DNA from: Cyclina sinensis
Lineage: Eukaryota; Mollusca; Bivalvia; Venerida; Veneridae
Direction: 5' to 3'
DNA length: 64,000 bases
Assembly: GCA_012932295.1 (NCBI GenBank)
Contig: JAAONU010000011.1
Location: 45,448,352 to 45,512,351 of the forward strand
Shown: one piece after another, positions 57,976-64,000 of the stretch
Layout of the letters: each line of letters starts with the position of its first letter
Position numbering within the stretch: position 1 is the stretch's first letter
The notes under the pieces: model-generated
Told to the model about the DNA's origin: nothing
Databases searched by the model: none
What the model saw: only the letters and a program-made list of their open reading frames with translations
Position numbers and translations under genes: made by a program

Positions 57976-60010
57976 TTTATTTCTACGTCTGTGAAGCTGG
58001 CTTGTAGCTGGTAGTTGGGATTCAAATGTGCATTTAAAAATGTGCATCTAGCATGTAGTTAAGGATTCAAATGTGCATTCAAAATTGTGCATCTAGCTTG
58101 GAGTTAGGGATTCAAATGTGCATTCGAAAATGTGCATCTAGCATGTAGTTAGGGATTCAAATGTGCATTCAAAAATGTGCATCTAGCATGATGTTAGGGA
58201 TTCAAATGTGCATTTGAAAATGTGCATCTAGCTTGTAAATAGGGATTCAAATGTGCATTCAAAATGTGCATCTAGCATGTAGTTAGGGATTCAAATGTGC
58301 ATTCGAAAATGTGCATCTAGCTTGTAGTTAGGGATTCAAATGTGCATTCGAAAATGTGCATCTAGCATGTAGTTAGGGATTCAAATGTGCATTCAAAAAT
58401 GTGCATCTAGCATGTAGTTAGGGATTCAAATGTGCATTCAAAAATGTGCATCTAGCATGATGTTAGGGATTCAAATGTGCATTCGAAAATGTGCGTCTAG
58501 CTTATAGTTAGGGATTCAAATGTGCATTCGAAAATGTGCATCTAGCATGTAGTTAGGGATTCAAATGTGCATTCGAAAATGTGCATCTAGCTTGTAGTTA
58601 GGGATTCAAATGTGCATTCAAAAATGTGCATCTAGCATGTAGTTAGGGATTCAGATGTGCATTCAAAAATGTGCATCTAGCATGTAGTTAGGGATTCAAA
58701 TGTGCATTCAAAAATGTGCATCTAGCATGATGTTAGGGATTCAAATGTGCATTCGAAAATGTGCATCTAGCTTGTAGTTAGGGATTCAAATGTGCATTCG
58801 AAAATGTGCATCTAGCATGTAGTTAGGGATTCAAATGTGCATTCGAAAATGTGCATCTAGCTTGTAGTTAGGGATTCAAATGTGCATTCAAAAATGTGCA
58901 TGTAGCATGTAGTTAGGGATTCTGATGTGCATTCAAAAATGTGCATCTAGCATGATGTTAGGGATTCAAATGTGCATTCGAAAATGTGCATCTAGCTTGT
59001 AGTTAGGGATTCAAATATGCATTCAAAAATGTGCATCTAGCATGTAGTTAGGGATTCAAATGTGCATTCAAAAATGTGCATCTAGCATGTAGTTAGGGAT
59101 TCAAATGTGCATTCGAAAAATGTGCATCTAGCATGTAGTTAGGGATTCAAATGTGCATTCGAAAATGTGCATCTAGCTTGTAGTTAGGGATTCAAATGTG
59201 CATTCGAAAATGTGCATCTAGCATGTAGTTAGGGATTCAAATGTGCATTCGAAAATGTGCATCTAGCTTGTAGTTAGGAATTCAAATGTGCATTCGAAAA
59301 TGTGCATCTAGCATGTAGTTAGGGATTCAGATGTGCATTTGAAAATGCGCATCTAGCTTGAGGTTAGGGATTCAGATGTGCATTCGAAAATGAAAATAAA
59401 ATACACATCTAGCTTGTATTTGGGGACTCAAATATGCTTTTGAACATGCACATCTAGCTTGTAGCTGGTGATTCAAATGTGCATTCGAAAATGAGCATGT
59501 AGCCTGTAGTTAGGGATTCAGATATGCATTTGAAAATGTAAAGAAAATGCACATCTAGCGTGAAGCTGGTGATCCAAATGAGCATTCAAAATGCACATTA
59601 GGCTTGAAGTTGTGGATTCAAATGTGCAGTCGAAATTGCACATATTAGCTTGTAGTTAAGGATTCAAAAATGCAAAGAAAATACACACCTAGTTTGTAGT
59701 TTGGGATTTATATGTGCATTCGGAAATGTACATCAAGCATGTAGTTGGGGATTCAGATGTACATTCAAAAATCCAAAGAAAATACACATCTAGCTTGAAT
59801 TTGGGGATTCAAATTAGCATTTGAAAACACACATCTAACTTGAAGTTGGGGATTTAAAAGTGCAATCGAAAATGCATATCTAGCTTGTAGCTTGGAATTC
59901 AGATGTGCATTAGAAATGAATTCTAGCTAGAAGTTGGGAATTCAGATGTGTATTCAAAAATAAACATCTTGCTTGCAATAGGGGGTTCAGTTGTGCATTC
60001 AAGATGTGTT
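57976..60010 (+). repeat. 46-bp satellite array, forward part
   Basis: Units contain GGGATTCAAATGTGCATTCG and AAAATGTGCATCTAGCTTGT. Up to about 59380 they are almost uniform and 45-47 bp long. Two variants alternate irregularly (TAGCTTGTAGTT and TAGCATGTAGTT or TAGCATGATGTT). From 59.38 to 60.01 kb the units degenerate and some carry an insert AAATGAAAATAAAATACAC-type. Each unit holds an imperfect palindrome, ATGTGCATTCGAAAATGTGCA. Confidence 0.93.
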
Positions 60011-60445
60011 TTTTCCTTGCATTTACCAATGCACTTATGAATCACCAACTTCAATTTCCATTACCCATCTGAATCTTTAACTACAAGCTAGATGTGCATT
60101 TTCGAATGCACATCTGAATCCCAAATTCCTAGCTGGAATTGGTTTCTTGAACTGCAAATCTGAATGTCCATCTACAAGCTAGACTTGCATTTTGAATGCA
60201 CATCTGAATTGCAAATCTGAATGCCCACCTACAAAGCTAGACGAGCATTTTGAATGCACATCTGAACTGAAAATCTGAATGTCCATCTACAAGCTAGACT
60301 TGCATTTTGAATGCACATCTGAATTGCAAATCTGAATGCCCACCTACAAAGCTAGACGTGCATTTTGAATGCACATCTGAACTGAAAATCTGAATGTTCA
60401 TCTGTAAGCTAGATGTGCATTCTGAATGCACATCTAACTGCACAT
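60011..60445 (-). repeat. 46-bp satellite family, inverted part
   Basis: Here the same words appear reverse-complemented: ACTACAAGCTAGATGTGCAT, TTTTCGAATGCACATCTGAA. From about 60130 a longer period of roughly 58-60 bp (CATCTACAAGCTAGACTTGC, AATTGCAAATCTGAATGCCC) repeats about five times. The orientation switch lies near 60015-60055. Confidence 0.88.
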
Positions 60446-60479
60446 AAAAATCTTTATTTTTTTTTCCTTCTGAAACCAC

Positions 60480-61080
60480 ATGACCTAGAGCTTAGATATT
60501 TTGGTGTATGGTGTATCATCTAGAGGTCCTCCACCAAAGTTTTTCAAATTAAGTCCCTCAGGTCAAAATTGGCCACATCCTAGGGGGTCACATGTTTTAC
60601 ACAGGAATGTAAAGAAAAAACTTTAGGAATATTCTTCTCTGAAACCACAAAGCCCTAAGTTCAAAAATTTTGCACAAAGTATTGTCTAGTGGACCTCTAC
60701 CATGATTGTTCAAATTATGTCCCTAGGGTCAAAATTGACCCAGCCCCAGGGGTCACTTGTTTAAATAGAGGCATATATAGGGTGAAAAAAAACTTTAAAA
60801 ATCTTCTTTAAGTCTTTTACCAAGATTGTTCAAATGATACACTTGTGGTCAAAACTGACCCCATCTAAGGGGTCACTTTTTTTTTGTAAAAACTTGCATA
60901 GAAAATCTCATCAGTATCCAATGCCTAGTGTGAAGATATTTGATGTGTAACATGGCTTAGTAGTCCTCTGCTAAGTTTACTAAGTTTGTTCAAATCTTGG
61001 CCCTGGGGTCAAAATTGGCCCTGCCCCTGGGTCCTCATGTCTAAACATAGACTTGTCAAATTTCAGTCACAGAGCTTTAA
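60480..61080 (+). repeat. Dispersed repeat, same family as 11.6-12.6 kb
   Basis: Three units of roughly 160-170 bp with CTGAAACCACATGACC, TAGTGGACCTCTACCATGAT, AATTATGTCCCTAGGGTCAA and GGGGTCACATGTTTTACACA. It has the same order of words and orientation as the repeat upstream of the kinase gene. Confidence 0.75.
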
Positions 61081-61189
61081 TTTACTGACAGATATCTTAG
61101 ATATTTGGTATAGACGCACCTTGCATGAATCTCTGCCATTCACTTGGATCAACAGATTTTTTTTACTTTTCCCTTTTAGTCTTCATATT

Positions 61190-62935
61190 ATCTATATGTA
61201 GGTAACTTGCAAGAACCTCTACAGTCACTGGGTCAAGGTCAAGGTCACTATGGCTAAAATTGATTTTTCTACTTTTTGTCATAGAACCTTAATTCATTGA
61301 TTGATATTTTAAATATTTGGTATGTGGACACCTTGCATGAACCTTCATACCTACCCCCCACCAATGTCATTGATAGAAGGTGACTTGGATATTTGAATAG
61401 GAAAAGGGAATAACTTTTGTGGCAAAAAATAGTTGTGTTTGATGGAAAAAAAGACAACACTTCACAGGTAATAGTAATGAATAAATTTTGACTCATCAAA
61501 TCAGGAAACATGTATCAATAACCTTTGATTTTGCAAATTTACAAAACAAAGAAATTATGAGATAAAATAAAGAATATCATGTATTCAGCCAAGTAAGAAA
61601 AAAGTCCTCATCTTAATTTGATTGTCTAATATTTGACTTTCAAGTGTGACCTTGACCATGAGCAAGGGCAACACAAGTTCAACACCAATTCTGCATATCC
61701 TCTTCATCAGGGAAACATTTGAGCTAAGTTTGAATAAAATCCTTCAAGGGGTATAGGATTTAAACAGCAGACAAAAAAATTGTCTAACATTCCAGTGTGA
61801 CCTTGACTTTGAGCTGACACAAGGGCAATATAGGTTATGCATTTGGGCGAAGTTAGAAGAAAATCCTTGTCTTATAATTCATTGTCAAATATTTGATCTT
61901 CAAGTATGACCTTGACCTTGAGCTAGTACAAGGTCAACACAGGTTCTGCACATCGCTGTCATGAGGTGAACATTTGAGCCAAGTTTGAAGAAAATCCTTC
62001 AAAGGGTATAAAATTTACAGAGCGGACACGAAAACTGTCTGACCTTCCAGTGTGACCTTGACCTGACACATGTGCAACATGGGTTATGCATATTGCCTTG
62101 CTGAGTTAAATATTTGAGCCAAGTAATAACAACATCTTTCAAGGGGTAAAGAATTTACATAGTAAACAAGACACATTGTTTTTTTAAATTGTCAGATATT
62201 TGATTATCATGGGGTGAACATTTAAGCCAAGTTTGAAGAAAATCCTTCAAAGGCTATAGGACTTACAGAGCTGACACGAACGTTTTTTGACCTTCCAATG
62301 TGACCTTGACCTTGACCTGATACAAGGTCAACATGGGTTCTGCACATTGCCTTGTTGAGTTGAATATTTGAGCCAAGTAAGAACAAAATCCTTCAAGGGG
62401 TAAAGAATTTACAGAGCAAACAAGACACATTGTATTTTGTCAGATATTTGATCTTCCAGTGTGACCTTGACCTTGAGCTGACACAAGGGCAATATGGGTT
62501 ATGCACACTGCCTTGTTCAGATGAACATTTGAGCAACATCAGGAGAAAATCCATGTCTTATAATTCATTGTTAAAAATTTGACCTTCAAGTGTGACCTTG
62601 ACCTTGAGCTGGTACAAGGTCAACACAGGTTCTGCACATCGCTATCATGAGATGAACATTTGAGCCAAGTTTGAAGAAAATCCTTCAAGGAGTATAAGAT
62701 TTGCAGAGCGGACACAAAAATTATCTGACCTTCCAGTGCGACCTTGAACTTGACCTGACACAAGGGCAACATGGGTTCTGCACATTCCCATGTTGAGGTT
62801 AACATCAAAGCCAAGTTTGAAGAAAATTCTTCCATTAGTATATGACTTATTGAGTGGACAATGTGGAGATGGACCGACTGACGCGACAAAGCAATTCCAG
62901 TATACACCCCCCACATTCATGGTGGGGGTATAAAA
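61190..62935 (+). repeat. Dispersed 'GACCTTGACCTTGAG' repeats
   Basis: About five tandem, diverged units of roughly 150-300 bp. Each has GTGACCTTGACCTTGAGCTG, CACAAGGGCAACATGGGTT, GAACATTTGAGCCAAGTTTG, AATCCTTCAAGGGGTATA and GAGCGGACACGAAA. The last ends in CCCCCCACATTCATGGTGGG, a hairpin. Two overlapping minus-strand frames of 91-98 aa (62620-62920) are by-products. Confidence 0.75.
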
Positions 62936-63599
62936 ATAGGTATAACAACTTCTAAACCATAAACATCTTTAAGGACCTTTACCTCTATACTTTAGGATGT
63001 TACATTTGGTAACATGTTTATTTATGAAGAAGACTTCATTCTAACCACAGCAAAGGAAACCTTTACAGTTAGGAAATGGACCAGATATGGGCACAAACGA
63101 AATCAGAAACTTGAATACTTTTCTTGGCAGAACGGACCAAAGATTGTTTTCAGAGTGCACGCAAGTCTCTTTCCTATAATATTTTTTGATTTAGTTTTGA
63201 CTTCTAAAAGATTCTTAACAAGAATTCCATCACTAATTGCTGAAACCAATGCAATACTGTTAACCAGACACTGGTTGACTTTTGCTGAAAACTTAAGTGA
63301 CAATGGACCATAGTATGGTTATATCAAAATTGAGTTTGGTTCAACTATAGGGTCTAATGGGATTCACAACACTATGATATTCAAAAGAAAAGGTCAATCA
63401 AGTCTCTTTCAACAACAAGGAAATTTGAGAACCCTATTATAATAAGGATGGCACTGTATTCCCTACAGAAACAAATGCAATGATGGGTTTTGGAAATATC
63501 CCCTTTCCACAGGAGCACATCAGTGTTGCAAGTTATGAAATTTTTTATCAAATTTAATCATTTCTTTCAACTTTCTGTGACAACCATACAGCAAAACTG
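62936..63599. other. Non-coding stretch
   Basis: No domain was found in the 99-aa plus-strand frame (63014-63313). It lacks a signal, splice sites or recognisable family. Confidence 0.45.
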
Positions 63600-64000
63600 A
63601 CAACACAAGAAGACCAAATGGTCCTGGGTCGCTCACCTAAAAAGTGGCAATCAAAAAATGCTAGAGCGTTCACTGAATGTGATTGCAGTAATGTTTTTAA
63701 TCAGATCACAAAAATTTCATAATTTATATGGATTATCACACAAGAAACACTTGTGCCAAACTGTTTACAAATCAGAGCAGGAATTTCTGAGACGAAGAGC
63801 ATTGAAGTTTTGCCTTTAAGTTGCTGTGACAACCAGAGTTCTCAATGGAATTCCATTATTTATTAAAGTTTTAAAGGGGGCCATCAAAGGCTCATTCTTG
63901 TAAAATTTTATTGCAGTTGGCCTGAGAGGACAAGATTTTGAAAGCTATTCCTTTAAAAATGCTATGCAAAATGAAGTGATCCCTCAGGTGGGGCCAATTC
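63600..64000. repeat. Edge of another dispersed repeat
   Basis: CCAAATGGTCCTGGGTCGCT followed by CACCTAAAAAG resembles an internal or end segment of bivalve repeats of the 'GCTCACCTGAG' type. The element runs off the window. Confidence 0.45.

Noticed and set aside
62620..62920. Two overlapping minus-strand frames of 91-98 aa
   Set aside because: They fall in the GACCTTGACC dispersed repeat and have no recognisable domain.

Overview
The window reads as nuclear DNA of an invertebrate animal, most likely a bivalve mollusc (this is inference). The basis is AT-rich, intron-bearing, gene-poor sequence, a spliced metazoan PKDCC-type kinase gene, secreted coiled-coil C-type lectins, a mariner transposon, and several dispersed repeats of a style common in bivalve genomes (starts such as TTTAGCTCACCTGAG and GCCCCGAAGGGAGGC, and many 'GACCTTGACCTTGAG' and 'TCAAGGTCAAGGTCA' units). 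There are no bacterial operons, ribosome binding sites or CRISPR arrays.

Layout. 1-12.8 kb: non-coding, with a 40-bp satellite (2.38-4.42 kb), short minisatellites (5.25, 10.27 and 10.48 kb), a possible SINE (8.8 kb) and a dispersed repeat (11.6-12.6 kb). 12.97-24.07 kb: a six-exon plus-strand gene for a PKDCC-like secretory-pathway kinase (491 aa model). Its 7-kb second intron holds a second 40-bp satellite array, a dispersed repeat and a 22-bp minisatellite. 25.4-34.7 kb and 45.9-51.9 kb: two diverged copies of one segmental duplication. Each ends in an intronless minus-strand gene for a secreted coiled-coil C-type lectin (352 and 351 aa). A third, broken lectin copy lies at 31.65-32.45 kb. 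34.7-45.9 kb: single-copy and repeat DNA with a long inverted repeat around a P-loop-like fragment, an inverted broken copy of PKDCC-like intron 4-exon 5-intron 5, a decayed transposon-type reading frame, and a mariner element with perfect 29-bp terminal repeats whose transposase seems to contain a 185-bp intron. 52.4-60.4 kb: three consecutive tandem arrays (48, 60 and 46 bp), the last of which reverses orientation. 60.5-64 kb: dispersed repeats.

The supported protein genes are the kinase, the two lectins and the transposase. Kinase and lectins are not functionally linked by anything visible; proximity is the only relation. The strongest themes are local duplication (a lectin triplication, a kinase fragment copied in reverse) and satellite growth. 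Most long open frames in the window are by-products of tandem repeats whose period is a multiple of three. All boundaries were read by eye; repeat edges are approximate, while exon and mariner edges were counted base by base.
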